Source of the DNA: Hydractinia symbiolongicarpus | Lineage: Eukaryota; Cnidaria; Hydrozoa; Anthoathecata; Hydractiniidae | Length of the DNA: 64,000 nt | Assembly (NCBI RefSeq): GCF_029227915.1 | Contig: NC_079882.1 | Span: 18,798,501-18,862,500, forward strand | Direction of reading: 5' to 3' | Shown: piece after piece, positions 11,025 to 23,261 of the stretch | Numbering within the stretch: the first letter of the stretch is position 1 | How the letters are laid out: each line of letters starts with the position of its first letter | Notes under the pieces: model-generated | What the model saw: only the letters and a program-made list of their open reading frames with translations | What the model was told of the DNA's origin: nothing | Database searches by the model: none | Position numbers and translations under genes: made by a program

Positions 11025-11981
11025 GAGCTCATTGTTGAACTCCCCTCCGTTGTCTGAAAAAATCGAGTTTGGTGTGCCAAAAATAGCAACCCAGTGCTTG
11101 AGAATTGTGTCTACGATAATTTCCTTATTCTTGGATTTGATAATTGTTGATGCACTGTATCTACAGAACACATCAATCATATGAAGTATGGTTAACTTTT
11201 TATGATTAACTGTCAGGAATTTTAGGTCCATGGCAAGGCATTCATTGACATCTGAGGCCATTGGTAGTGAGACAATTGGCCCTTGATCGAGCCTTCATAT
11301 ATATCTACTGCATGTGTCACAAGAGTTTGTAACATTGTCAATTTGCTGAAATAACTCTTTATCTTCAACATTTTCATCTTGGAGAAGAGTTTTCAGTTTG
11401 CTGCTGTCTATGGGATGTCCAAACTGTTTGTGAAGCTTTGTAGCTATTTTGCCTTTTTCTTCAGGTGATTTTACAGTGAGATCGTTGACTGTGAATATAA
11501 CTCTGGTGGCATTTACACCCGGAGATGTTTTGTTAACAGCAACTTGCTTAGGTGTAAGAGGTATACAGTAATGGCCATTTGACGTGTGTTGTAAAGGAAT
11601 GTCTCTTCCAAACATAGTGATTTTATCATTAACAAAATCAAGTTGGCTATTAGCTGCTTTCAGACTCTTTTTTGATAACAATAATGGTAATTCACAATCG
11701 ACAACATCAGTAAGAATATGGGCTTGCATTCCAGCCATATTAACAGGGATGTTAACTTTTTTAACTGAGGGGAAGCTTCCACCTGGCCCAAATTTAAAGG
11801 ACTTGTTACTCTTACTTTCAGCTAAAGCTGTCCCTTCTGGCATAGTGTCTATGTAACAGTCAAGCCAATTTTTACCACAAACTGTCGATGAACATCCTGA
11901 GTTTAGTAAAGCACAATTCAAAGACTCAGACACAACTTGCTCCATAAAGCATTGTTCCACACCCTTTGCGAAAAACTGCAC
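11025..11981 (-). pseudogene. Copia protease and integrase N-terminus/core, one TGA
   Basis: On the minus strand the aspartic protease region is 'CALLNSGCSSTVCGKNW'. The expected catalytic motif D-S/T-G reads N-S-G, so the catalytic Asp is lost. The integrase HHCC zinc domain follows ('KLHKQFGHP' ... 'CDTCSRYI'). A TGA near 11292-11294 comes next, and in the same frame the core begins with the first Asp in 'ECLAMDLKFLTVNHKK' and the second in 'NSIFSDNGGEFNNE'. The core is then cut by the TTAA element. Confidence 0.87.
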
Positions 11982-12751
11982 ATGTACTTTATCCTGCCCT
12001 TTGCTTCCTTTATTCTTATCAGGACACAGTCATTCATGAAATGCATTATAGATTTGCAATGGTGACATTGCAATGGATGTCCATCAGGACCATTAGGGTT
12101 GTACTGGCTTCTTTTAGCACTGAAATATTTACCACCTCTGCCACGTCCACGAGTGTTCCAATTGTTAAAACGTCGTCTGTCAAACTTTTGACCATATAAT
12201 ACTTCTTGCTCAACACCAATATCATTACTGTCTCTACTACTTTCACTTTGAGCACATTGATCATAAATGGCTTTTATCTGTTTTTTCATAGAGTCGTATG
12301 TGAGGGAAGGAACCGTAGCACGTGTTAGTTCACATGTAGCTTTCGGTACATGTGCATTTTTTAGTAGTTGATATGCAAGAACTGCAGTTGGTAACTCAAT
12401 TTTAAAACTCTTAAGTTTTTGATTCAACTGTTCAAATTCATTTACATAATCACCAATCGACATTGTCTTGGAACGGTGAAAGGTCTCAAATTTTTCGTAA
12501 GCATTGAACATTGCTTGATCTTCAGTAATGCCATATAGTTCTTTTATTTTATTAACAAGTTTATTTAAACCATCTTCTTCATTCAATTCTTCTTTCGTTA
12601 AGGCTGACGTACTTCTGAATTTAAACTCAAATAAACAACTGGTCCTTGTTTCTTCTTTGGAAGTTCTGTAACTACTTCCCATAAAATCCCCATCTTCAGA
12701 AAATTGGGGCAATCCATACTTTTGTGCCATCATGATTGTTCCAGTTGCCAT
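11918..12751 (-). pseudogene. Copia gag with CCHC zinc knuckle
   Basis: This 277-codon frame starts 13 bp after the primer site. The region 'MSIGDYVNEFEQLNQKLKSF' is typical of the copia gag (UBN2-like) fold. An arginine/glycine-rich stretch (about residues 200-206) precedes an intact zinc knuckle CHHCKSIMHFMNDC (C-X2-C-X4-H-X4-C, at about 12026-12067). The frame shifts soon after the knuckle and the protease continues in another frame. The product would package element RNA. The gag part itself is open. Confidence 0.85.
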
Positions 12752-12763
12752 CTTCTTAACTAG

Positions 12764-12775
12764 CCTCTGCTACCA
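12764..12775 (-). promoter_or_regulatory. Primer binding site for initiator tRNA-Met
   Basis: The plus strand reads CCTCTGCTACCA, the 3' end of metazoan initiator tRNA-Met including CCA, so the minus-strand RNA would pair with it. It lies 3 nt inside the 5' LTR, as expected for a copia primer site, and fixes the LTR boundary. Confidence 0.85.
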
Positions 12776-12778
12776 GAA

Positions 12779-12860
12779 TGTGAATAGATCTTTATTCTTA
12801 ATTATGGCATAAAGCCGTACATATAAACCTAAAAGATATAATGAACATAATGACATATAC
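12779..12860 (-). mobile_element. 5' LTR of copia element with target duplication TATAC
   Basis: The LTR is 12779-12855 (77 bp) and about 95% identical to the 3' LTR. TATAC follows at 12856-12860. The matching duplication shows that the copia element was inserted as a unit and that both ends are intact. Confidence 0.85.
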
Positions 12861-13023
12861 TACTAATTTATTCTCAATATTCCCGGAAATAAGGGGCGGG
12901 ATAGTAAATTCTACCGAAATTTTGCAGTTTTTTTTTTTTTTTTTTTTTTTTATAAGGCATGGAGCATTTACAGCGATCGCTATTCTGATGATTCCGTCAA
13001 CTATTGTTTTTTCTCATCAACAT

Positions 13024-13172
13024 TTTCTGGTGGTTCTCAACCAAGACTACTCGTTCTGTCATAGTACTGCCGGTTCGCTGCTGGTTCTCTGGTTGTTCTA
13101 CGGAGACTGGTGGTTCGCTGCTTGTTCTGTGGTGGTTCTGCGGAGACTAGTTGTTACCTGTTTTAGTTATTA
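13024..13172 (+). repeat. Inverted-repeat arm rich in GGTTCTG motifs (right)
   Basis: This is the partner of 6590-6695 in opposite orientation. A 24-nt T run lies nearby (about 12927-12950). An open frame crosses this region but consists of the repeat and shows no domain. Confidence 0.65.
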
Positions 13173-16100
13173 CGGAAGTGGGAGCATTGTCCATATTTTT
13201 ACAACATTTGTATCTGAGGAATAAAAAAAGGGCATGGCATGATTTACATAACTTAGGCATAGCCAAGGATCATTGGACCTTGTTTAATGAAATAGGTATT
13301 CAAAAGTATAGATTTCATTGCAATTACAGTGGGACCACTTATCACAATAATTGCTTAAAATTGCATGTCTGTTGTTTTTAACTGGTTTTCCACACACACT
13401 ACAGGGAAACTGTATCATTTACACTTTAAACAGAAAAAGTAACAAATAATAAATCGACAAAAAATCGAAAGTAAAAGCGATCACAGAAAATGAGAAAAAA
13501 AGAGAAGATAAAAAACATCTACTTACAAGAATTACTCCTGGAACCATTTTAAACTGGAGTTATTACGATAGCAGAGAAGCAGTGATGGGGCCGTTAAGAT
13601 TGTACCCTTGGAACATCTCATTTAACTGGGATTTATTAAAGATCAAAACTAAAGAGGCGTCTAGGGCCTCAATCTTGACAGTCCCACCAGTGAATCAGAA
13701 CTAGAGATAAGACTGTCACTGTATAACATATGCACATTGTACCAGGAATTCCATGAAAAAAACAACACGAATGAACCTATATTTGTTAATTTGCGCATGC
13801 AATTTTTTATTTTTTATTATTCACTTATGGAGTGGTTTAAAAGTGTTAATATATTAACGAAACACATTGCTTTGTCGTTAGAAGTAACCTATAGCAAATA
13901 TATACTGCAGGAATACATGACAAAGGGAGGGCTATGTCATACCATGTTGTATTCACTGCGATCATCTACTATTTTGTTTGCTATGTCCATCCGCCCCTCC
14001 ACATGGCCGCAGACTATATTTTTACGGCAAGTGATATTTTCTCCGTAACGATTGTGTTTTTTACTAAAAGACATTTTTTTTTAAACTTCAGTTCCATTTC
14101 GATCTTTTGCTCCATAAAATTCTTTTTTTTTGTACGCAGCGTGTCCATAGATGTTTTAAAAAAGATGATATTTCCAATTACTTTTAATTTTTTTTTATAA
14201 TTTTTTAGAATTTGTGCATATAATGTTTACAAAATCAAGATTTTTAATTTTAAAAATGTTACCACAAGATTTTTAGTTGTGTAAATTCTCAGTGATCTGC
14301 TGTTATAAGACCAAAAAGTAACTTTTTGAGGAAAATTATGATTATTGGTATAATTTTCATATAAAAATTGATTCTTCCAGGATACAATTTCTGGCAACAA
14401 TAAATTTTTAACTGTTAAACGTCATAATACGTAATAAAGCCATGCTATTAATAGTATACATTAACTCTGGAAATTTGCTATTAAAAAGTTTAAATTGATA
14501 TGTTTTTTTCGGTTATCTGTTGAATAATAATTTTATAAAAAAATTAAAATATTTTTTTGAGAAAAACGTTAGTTTTTAAAATCTGATGTGGTGAAAAGTA
14601 GGCCAGAGTTGATTTTTTATATAAACAGAATACTTTTTTTAAATATATTTTCTATCAACATGAAAGGTAGCTAATTCCATACTGAATACATGTTCCAAAA
14701 GAGCTAGTGCATTTGCATTTATTGTTGAAAAAAGAGGCAGTGTATGGCATCTTTTCAAAGATATCTGAGTTAAGCATATAATTAACTTTTTGTAGCCTGA
14801 GCTAGATTGAATTTTGTTAACGAATTATTTTAATCTTATTTTTTAAAGCAAGAAGAATAGTGTTGTGTGCTCACTTAGTAGTAAGAATGCTTTGTCTTAA
14901 AAAGTTGTTTTTTACATTTATGATACATTTATCTTTGATGTTAACATGCTTTATTAAATAAAATACCAGTTATGCCAATTGAAATACAATTGCTCAGAAG
15001 ATATTTTTTGTCTTGTATGAAAGAAATTTGTTTGTCAAATTTTTATTTAGTATATTGACTTTCAGGAGGGTCACATTATATGTACAGGTAATATTGCCAG
15101 TTGAAATACCCCTCTCTCTTCAGTGAGCTAATTTCCTACCTTTTTTATTATTGACTTGTGTTGAAAAATTGAACAAGCAACACCAAATTTCGAAAAATTT
15201 TATGACCCATTTCAATTTATTACCACCCCTCATATTAATAATTAATAGCTTTTTCTGCTATGGAACTTATTATGCCAATAATTCAAACAAGCTTCACAGA
15301 GTAATTTATTTATTTATCATAAAGATTTACACTTTAGTAATAAAGTTACTGCTATAATTGCGTGTTCTGATAAAGAAACCGACAAAGACATACGTATATA
15401 TAACAAAAAATCATGTAAAATATACATTGTGACTGAAACAAATAACATAGAAAAACAAAAAATTGAATAACACTTTAGTCTGTAAACTAAACTCATTTCT
15501 CCCTTTTTGATATTTTTCAATAAGAGAAGCGTACAAAAAAATTATAGGGCAATAGCGAAAGCAGGGAAGAAAGACAGGTATTCTTTCTAATACCACTCTT
15601 GAAAGACTCAAAGATAGGAGTGTTTAAGTAGACGAATCAAGGGTCAAACATACACCGAGAAACAAAATTATAAAAATATCAAAATAATAAAAATTATTTG
15701 CAATTAAAATGACTCATGACTCTATTCCTAAAATCTGCGACTGAACCTGTTACCGTATCTCTATGGGCAGTGTATTGAAAATTTTCACATCCGTTATAGA
15801 AAAGAAGCCAGATTATTTTGTTTCACTTTAGGAATAAATAACACTATAGAGTTTTGACAAGTATTTTGACAATGGATTATAACTCTCTAGATCTTTACAA
15901 ATATTACAACCTAAACATTTCTTTACAAATCCAAAAACATAGTTCAAGTCCAAATCCAGTAAGGTATTTCCAAAATGAAAAATTTCTCTCTAAAGTAAAG
16001 TATAATCCAAGTTTAAAATCCAATGCCAATATGTTTATAATGCACAAAGTAGCTACACAATTTTAAATATCTAAATATAAAATGAAGTTACCTTTAACCA

Positions 16101-17099
16101 AGCATTAATTACTAATTACAGCCTTATAGCTAGCTACAGTACAGTGTCCTAAAAGCATTTTTGGGAGACCTCTAGCTAGCTAGCTAGTTTAAAGGCTTTT
16201 AGGATATATTAAGTTGCCTTTATTGTACAAAAAGAAATTAAAAGTACAAATAAGTGCCTAATAAAAGTTTTTTTCAAAATATATATCATAAAATTAGTAT
16301 CACAAAGATAAAAACAGATATCAAAAATCAAAACTGTCCTGCCGCCAGCAGTTTCGCAAGGCAAATGACTGAATAAACGTGAAGTCCAAAGTTCAACTTG
16401 CACCACCGAGTTCCGCAAATTCATAATGGCGCATAATCTCCGAAATGGTCTATTCAGAGCTATACGCTATCTTGTGAACTGCCTTGGTCAATTAGTGTTA
16501 CTAAAAAACCTTTTAGAAATAACTCAACAAATTTTCCTGTTTTGCAAAAAAAATGCTACAGTACTATTTCTTTTTAGGAGTCGAAATACACGCAATATTA
16601 GCTAAATCAAATTCTATTTACCCTATTATTAACTAATAGCTATTTTCAACCGGTTATGAGAAAGTCGTAGCGTTCAATGGCTAGAGAGCTTTAAGAACGG
16701 GCCTTGTACAGCGCAATATAACTTAACTTCGTAGCAACCATATCGTCGTTATAAATGTAGACAATTAACATTGCCGGTAAAACGTGAAAGATGCAGTCAT
16801 AACTCAATTTTATATAGCTAGTTACACTATATTAATAACTATGTTCCTCCGAATAGTTTATTTATTCATTTTTTATTCATTCATTTATTTATAATGAATA
16901 TTTATACAGTATAAAACATCGTCTGCTATTAAAATGTGTCCTATAAATATTAGCAATATTAGTTTTTCTAACAGCTACGAACAAAAAAAGTCCATATACT
17001 TTTTTATCATTGTTGTCATGAGGTTTTAGTTTTAAAAATATTAAAAGTTCAAAATCAAATTACACTGCTTCCTATAAACAGCAAAAAAAACATGACACA
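13173..17099. other. AT-rich non-coding region
   Basis: Only short frames are present and they show no domain or splice-bounded exon. (CTAG)n is seen at about 16170-16190. I see nothing else to annotate. Confidence 0.4.
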
Positions 17100-18420
17100 C
17101 AATTATTTTTCTAAAATATCGTTTTTATTTGTGTATGGATAGTTATCCAAATCTACTGTTTGTTTTAATATCTCTCCTTTGATAAATGTATGTATAGGTG
17201 TCCCACATTCCAGCAAACTTACTGTGTTAAGATAAAAAATAAAGTATTCCATGAATTGAGCTGTTAGAACATCTAATTTATTATTTCGTACAAGCGTATT
17301 TGCGACTTTTTTCCAAAATCTCCTTCTTAGTGGTGTATGGATGGGCATCAAACATCACTCCTTGTTTAGTGTCTAGCATAAAGTTTTCTACCAGGTTGGC
17401 GTGCTGAATATTTTAATTCGCGAGAAGGGTAAATTAAAAAAATGCGTTTTTTAAATGATGCATGTATATCGATAGAATCTCTATTTTTATAAGGTATGGA
17501 TGGATCTCTCATTTTCTTGGTTGTTTACTGAGGAGAACTAATGTTGTATACACAGGTCTGCTACGACATGCTGTATGTTTTTTCCGCCTGAAGGAAGGTT
17601 TTGCAAAATATCCTTTTAATATTGTATGGTGGTATGAATCAGTCTCCCCCGTTCCTGCTTCTTACTGAGTGGGATAAAGTCTTCCTGTGAATTCACATGT
17701 TAGGACATCTGATATTATCTAAATCTCCTTTTTAGTAGTGTATGGTTGGATATCTAACTTTTTATTCAGCGTAAAAAGCAACTTCCAAAATTCTCATTTT
17801 AAATGATGTATGGATGGGTCTCACACTCTCGTGCCTGTTTTCTGAGTGAAATAAAGTCTCGAATTGGCCGACCAAGAGATTTAATACTTCACCTTTCGCG
17901 ATGTCGTTTTTATCAGATCTCTTTGTTAGGTTGTATTGCAGGATCTTTTGCTCCCTTGCCTGTTTACAGAGTAGAAGAAAGGTTTTTTTATTTGCTTACT
18001 AGAACATTGAACATTTCATTTGGTGCGAGAGAGCTTTAACAAAATCTTTGATGTATGCACATGCAATGATATACGCACGCGTGTGCTACTCGCCCTTTCG
18101 ATTTTTGAATAGAAAAAAGTGATCGTTTGACGTTTTTTTATTCTATTCTTTTTTTATATTGCGTAAGGGTATTCCCTAAAATACTTTTTTAATGATGAAT
18201 TGATAGGTTTCGCTACTTGTCTAATTGTTTTTTAATCAGAATAAGCTTTTCCTTGTTTAGCTTCACAATACATTCAATATCGTATTTATTGCGGGAATAG
18301 TTTCCTAAATTTTGTTTTTAGTATTGTATGTGTAGGTATGGATGGGCCTGGCTACTTGCCTAAATATTTACCCTAATAGGACATCTTCCCCTATTACTTA
18401 ATTCAGTTCGCTTGCTTGTG
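17100..18420. repeat. Highly diverged tandem repeat with 'tgtatggatgggt' landmark
   Basis: The motif 'gtatggatgggtctc' and variants recur at roughly 100-170 bp spacing (near 17130, 17190, 17333, 17490, 17625, 17735, 17808, 18330). Each is often followed by a pyrimidine-rich stretch and 'ctgagt/cagagt'. The copies are strongly diverged, so this looks like an old tandem array. It shares 'tgtatggatt' with the younger 82-bp array at 23.3 kb. Confidence 0.45.
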
Positions 18421-19080
18421 TATTGACTAGAATGAAGTTTCCCCTTGCTTTTTTGTACAGCATGCGTTTTCGAACAAGCTCGTTAAAATTTAGAACAGTT
18501 GTACACGTTTCATGTGATCAAAATCGACCTTAAATGTTAATTCAAGATATTTAGTAGGCCTAAAATTTTAAATTTTGTTCAAGGATGAATTTCACGTTGC
18601 AAAATATTAAATGCGTACGATCATGGATGGAGGCGTTGTTTTATAAATGGCAAGCATATGCTATAACCCATTGGGTAATTCATTACTCTGCAAGTAATAA
18701 AAGAGAAACAGTTACATTAATACATGTAGTCATGCTGTCGAGCATGGTGATACATACTAACTTTTTGTTGCCCTTCCCTGACCTCTTCCCAGGTTAACTT
18801 GTATTATGTTTCATAAGTACAACGTCGTCCCGGGTCTAGGTTGTATTTAAATTAACGTGAATTTTTTAAAAAATTTGCCTAAAAAGCAAAAATAGCCGAA
18901 TACCAGTTGGCTGCAACAAAAGTTTTCAAATAGCTGGCTACACCCTTTACTTTAATAAAAACTTTGGCGAAGTCTAAAGTTTGTTAATTCAAGGAGACAA
19001 CAGTTTCAATAAACCTGTAATACTTAGCTAGGGTTTTTAACTCACAATTAATTTTGTAACAACAAGCTTTATGATGTGTT
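18421..19080. other. Non-coding stretch
   Basis: No recognisable gene or repeat. Confidence 0.35.
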
Positions 19081-19084
19081 TTTA

Positions 19085-19390
19085 TTTGAAGTGACATTGA
19101 ATTTTGTGAATTCCAAGCAAATGTCTATTGTTGTAAAACCATGAAAGTTATTGGTTCGAATCCAATCCATCTTTGAAGGTGGTAGTTCAAATGGAAGAAC
19201 AACATGGTGTGCAGTAATTAGTTTCATACTGCAACAAACAATAATCCAAATCAATTCAAAATTTAAAATTCATACAGTTATACCCTTTTTCCGTCTCTTT
19301 GTGTGCAAAATTGCGGTGAACAGAATAAGCTCCATTAATCTACAAAAAAATCGAAGGTTCAATTCGATATCGGGGTATTTTAATTATTTT
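19085..19390 (+). other. Cluster of decayed tRNA-like motifs
   Basis: A good T-arm (ATTGGTTCGAATCCAAT, perfect 5-bp stem) lies at about 19150-19166, and a canonical TTGTAAA anticodon-like loop lies about 20 nt upstream of it. A D-arm-like AGTTCAAATGGAAGAAC follows at about 19184-19200. A second T-arm (TCGAAGGTTCAATTCGA) lies near 19351-19367. No complete cloverleaf can be folded by eye. It could be tRNA-derived SINE pieces or nuclear copies of organellar tRNA sequence. Confidence 0.3.
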
Positions 19391-19849
19391 TAATTGCCAT
19401 TAATAATAAGAACCGCCGTACGCTTTGTTACGCAATCTTTTGTAACCACATCATCAAGTTCTATCCATGCCAGTACCGATAAGTAACGATATGGATGAAA
19501 TTCTTATTTATCTTTTGCAGCTTTTTTAAAATGGAAACAAATCAGAAATTTAAGCTCTTCGAATTTTCTATCGTGATTAATCAAAAGTTAATGGTTCGAC
19601 AACGAAGATTTGAACAGTCAGATTTAAATAGTAAAGTTGTTGGGTTGGGTTTTGACAAGGTTTAAAATGTCCTCGTTATGACTTTTTTGACTTCTAAGGG
19701 CTTTGTTTTTACAACATCCTCACTATAAAAAACGGACAATATATCGATAATGTAGAATGGATATTATGTCCATATGCACTGGAATGAACGGGCTTCTAAA
19801 TATTGATATATTGACCATATGTATAAAAAATAGATATAATGATGATTTT

Positions 19850-20410
19850 TTCAGGAGATCCAAGAATCCATATAATGTAGAGACCTGGTGACCATGTCAG
19901 GGCGGAGCGCATCGCTTCTGCGTCTATCCGCTGCACTGCAGGGCGCTCCGCGGTTTACGGACTACTGCATCCTTGTTCCCCACCCTCTACCCTGTTTTCA
20001 GACAAGGAAATATAACACTAAGATTTATTTATATACGCCATCATCGGTATCTACAAACTTGAGAAGCCGCCACTTACACTAGACAGCAGAGGCTGTAGCC
20101 AGGATACCCAGCTCAACCTTCCACAACATTTCATATTATAATTTATGGCTGGCCTAGTTATTTAAGCTTTCTTTTATAGAGAAAGAAAAAATGATTATAA
20201 GGGTGGTTTGAAGGGACAACGCTGGGTCTCCTGGCCAAATTTATGGCTAGACAGACTGAAAGCCTTTGGAGATGGCCAGCCAGTTAGGCGTGTACAAGAG
20301 TTATCTCACCTTCTTTTTTGCCTCCAGCGGTGAGTTAAGGGGCCATTAATTCATACTGTATATTTTACCGTGGTCACTCACAAACAGAGTTGTTTGCCAT
20401 GGTATAGACA
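19850..20410. repeat. GC-richer interspersed repeat with internal inverted segments
   Basis: A GC-rich block (about 19886-19995) with 'gcggagcgc' and 'gcgctccgcgg' is followed by inverted copies of 'gctgggt-tcctggc' (20088-20113 against 20220-20237). The same 'gctgggtctcctggc' string recurs at about 41843, outside the giant element. This marks an interspersed repeat of unknown class. Confidence 0.4.
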
Positions 20411-21540
20411 ACCGCACCAAACTAAATTGCTTAAAAAGGATAACTATCATAACACAGGAACTCACAGTAGAGTACTAAACACAAAGTAAAAGGCTAAGAG
20501 TATAAAATATCAATTGTTTAATAACAATCTATGAAAGTTCCTATAATGGAGGATCATTTGAGACTTAATTAATCAGCATCAGATAGTTTGTTGGGAAAGG
20601 TTGCTGAATATTGTTTCATTATTTAAAAAAATGAACGCCGAGCGAATGTAGATTGAAGGTGGTTGTATATCTAGGTAGCTTGTGAGTGAAGTGCAAAAAA
20701 ATTATATTTCGAGCTAAAAATGATTCCTTCCTGACCAATATAGTGAATTTCAAAAGGAATAATTGAAACAAGAACGTGTTGAAATTTCAATAAACACATT
20801 AAAAATGTGTATGTACTTTTCATGAAACAATCGCATAATGGTGCCATGGCGAAAATTTATCTCACGAAATTTAATTTCACTTTTCGAAATTCTTCTTCAA
20901 TTCAATTCAATCTTGCAAAATTTCTATGATTAAAGTAGGTAAGATATATTCTATCATCTGAATATATCTTCTCTCTGAAAAAGATCTAGCAAAATGGGAA
21001 AGTTGCTCCGTGAAAAATTTAAAAATAACAACAGCTAGCGAAAAGGACAACGACACCTTATTTCATGGGCAGAAGCAATGCATATAAGGACAAACTAGAA
21101 ACAAAGAAGGCAGATAATAAAAGGAGAATTGAATTACATAGTATGTAAATCTGTAGAGACTCTGATAAAAATTATAAATGTTGAAAATTATATTGTATGG
21201 TAGTAAAACTTGAGAGCCAATACTGTTTATGTATAAAATAGAAGTAGAGGGTTTAAATTTTACAATTTTTAAAGTTTTTAAATTTTACAACGAATGCTTG
21301 ATGCTGAAATATTTTGCTCAATGTGTTTTTATTTCTAAATATATACAGTATTAGGATATGGTTATTAGAATTAGGGAACATACTATATTTTTATCTCAAA
21401 ATATACAGATTTTTTGGCTTGATATTCAAAAACATTTTGTCTGTTGTTTTGAATTTTGGATAGTGAAACAAACTCCAATACATTTTTGTTGATACATGTT
21501 GTGTCATCATACTTTATTTTCCACTTTTTCATATTTGAAG
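20411..21540. other. AT-rich non-coding stretch
   Basis: No gene or repeat was recognised up to the exon-like block at 21541. Confidence 0.35.
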
Positions 21541-21660
21541 GAACACATTCAATTAGCATTGGATTTATTGGCTACAATGCCGCCATCACAAAACAGTTCT
21601 CAACTATGGGTAGACTTCATAAAGTGTCATCCCAATGGATGGAAAATACCGGAATTGATG
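21541..21660 (+). CDS. Orphan exon-like block, 40 codons, unknown protein
   Basis: Exactly 120 bp open in one frame lie between an AG acceptor (21539-21540, after a T-rich tract) and a strong GTAAGT donor at 21661. The peptide includes 'LALDLLATMPPSQNS' and 'WVDFIKCHPNGWKIPEL', which looks like ordinary protein rather than translated AT-rich noise. No neighbouring exon was identified on either side, so it is either one exon of a gene with distant exons, or a stranded or captured exon inside the giant element. No family was recognised. Confidence 0.4.
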
Positions 21661-23255
21661 GTAAGTAGAATTGTTGTTACATTTCTTGACACTTCGTATA
21701 TCACGATTTTACATTTATTGTGAAAACATTCGGATAGAGGTACTGTAGGGCTCAAAAAATAGTGGCAACAACGAAAATATTGTTACACAAAAATATCTCC
21801 CAATATATACTACATCGTATTTTTTAAAGGATTGTCGATGAAATTTAAAAGAGTTGTTCTGATTGAATTAGAGCTGTTGAAAAGATGTGAAGAAAAAGTC
21901 GGCATACTCAAAAAAGAAATGTCTAGCTACTTGCTTCCTTTTTGCTGCTTGAAGAAACTCTTTACGTTAAGATTTCAATCAAGAACTACGATATTCTCGA
22001 TTCTCACTTTTACCACACGCTTGTCCTATTCGTACGGAGATTAGAAGACAATGTGAAAGTGCGCGAAAAAACTATAAAAACCCAATTAAAATTAATGTGA
22101 CGTGACGGGTCTCCATCTCCGAGACGGATCTTCATCGTTTATGTTCAAAACAGTTTTCTTCTTCTCCTCCTCACTCACTCCACGCAGCATATTCTATTGT
22201 TTGTAATCAATTTATATTATCAACTTGTGTCAAGTCATTAAAATATGTTTCTGAACTATAAAGGGAATAAAGAAATTGAGTTTGTTCCAAAGTCTTTTAG
22301 CCCGCATTCATTTCATTCTACTTCAATCAAAACTATTAGCTGTATACTATTTCAACTATTTGTAGAATATTTTTTTTTAACAAGTACTTATTTGCTTCTT
22401 ATAATAATACAAGATGTATAGTATACGTAAAACTAGCTCACCTCATACGTGGCACTGTATTATATATATTCATTTGTGAAAATAAATTGAAATCAATCAC
22501 AATGGGCTATCAAACAGAAAGTGAATGTTTCAAAATATCATTCCGGGCATGCTATGTAATATATTAAAAAGGATGGCCACAAGCTTGATCATATTTTTTT
22601 GAAGTAATCACATAAAAAACTTTCTATATTAACAAAAAGCAATATATAAAGAAGTAGTAATCTTCTTGTGAAACATTCTGTGATGCCACAGATGCTAATG
22701 GTTTTGACTTTCGTAGTGCATGAGCATATTTTTTGAAAAAAATAATTATTTGAGGAAACTACAAAGAAAAATTGAATTACTGTCAGTACATTTATATACA
22801 TTATGAGAACCATCATAAAACCATTCAATAAACCTGAAAGTATAATTCATAACTTCAGTCTATGAAATACACAAACACATTTCATCAAGAAACTACAACT
22901 ACAAACTACAATCGTTCAATATATATTAACAATTGTTTCACAAAAAAAACGGATTCTTCTATATTCGAAAGCATAACAGATTAATCCTTAACGAAGACGA
23001 CGTGATACACGTTTGCCTAAAGTTCATTCCAGTATATGTTAACAAGTTTTAATGTTGTGAAACAAAAAAAGGTTTCGTTCAACCAAGAGATAATCGCTAT
23101 ATACAAAAGTATTCAGGCCTCAATTCATCGAAACAAGACAAGTAGAGTTCGTATATGTGATAATACATTAGACACAATTCATTTCCGGCCAAAATTAAGC
23201 GAAACGAGAGAAATCTGCAGGGCTTAACTGATAATGCCATAGACAAGTGCCGACT
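21661..23255. other. AT-rich non-coding stretch
   Basis: Only short frames without domains. One symmetrical frame near 21832-22044 is not bounded by convincing splice sites. Confidence 0.35.
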
Positions 23256-23261
23256 TCGGTG

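Larger units (their letters stand above)
7212..12855 (-). mobile_element. Degenerate Ty1/copia retrotransposon, possibly GalEa-like
   Basis: The order on the minus strand is 5' LTR, tRNA-iMet primer site, gag with zinc knuckle, protease, integrase, reverse transcriptase, RNase H and 3' LTR. Integrase before RT defines Ty1/copia. The total is 5,644 bp, or about 4.54 kb without the TTAA element at 9917-11020. The reading frame is broken by several frameshifts, one in-frame TGA near 11292, and that insertion. Very short LTRs and a compact length in an animal recall the GalEa lineage of aquatic metazoans, which is an inference only. The four LTR differences in 77 bp suggest a moderately old insertion. 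Confidence 0.9.

Noticed and set aside
12841-13224. 127-codon plus-strand frame
   Set aside because: It runs through a poly-T tract and the GGTTCTG repeat arm; no domain.
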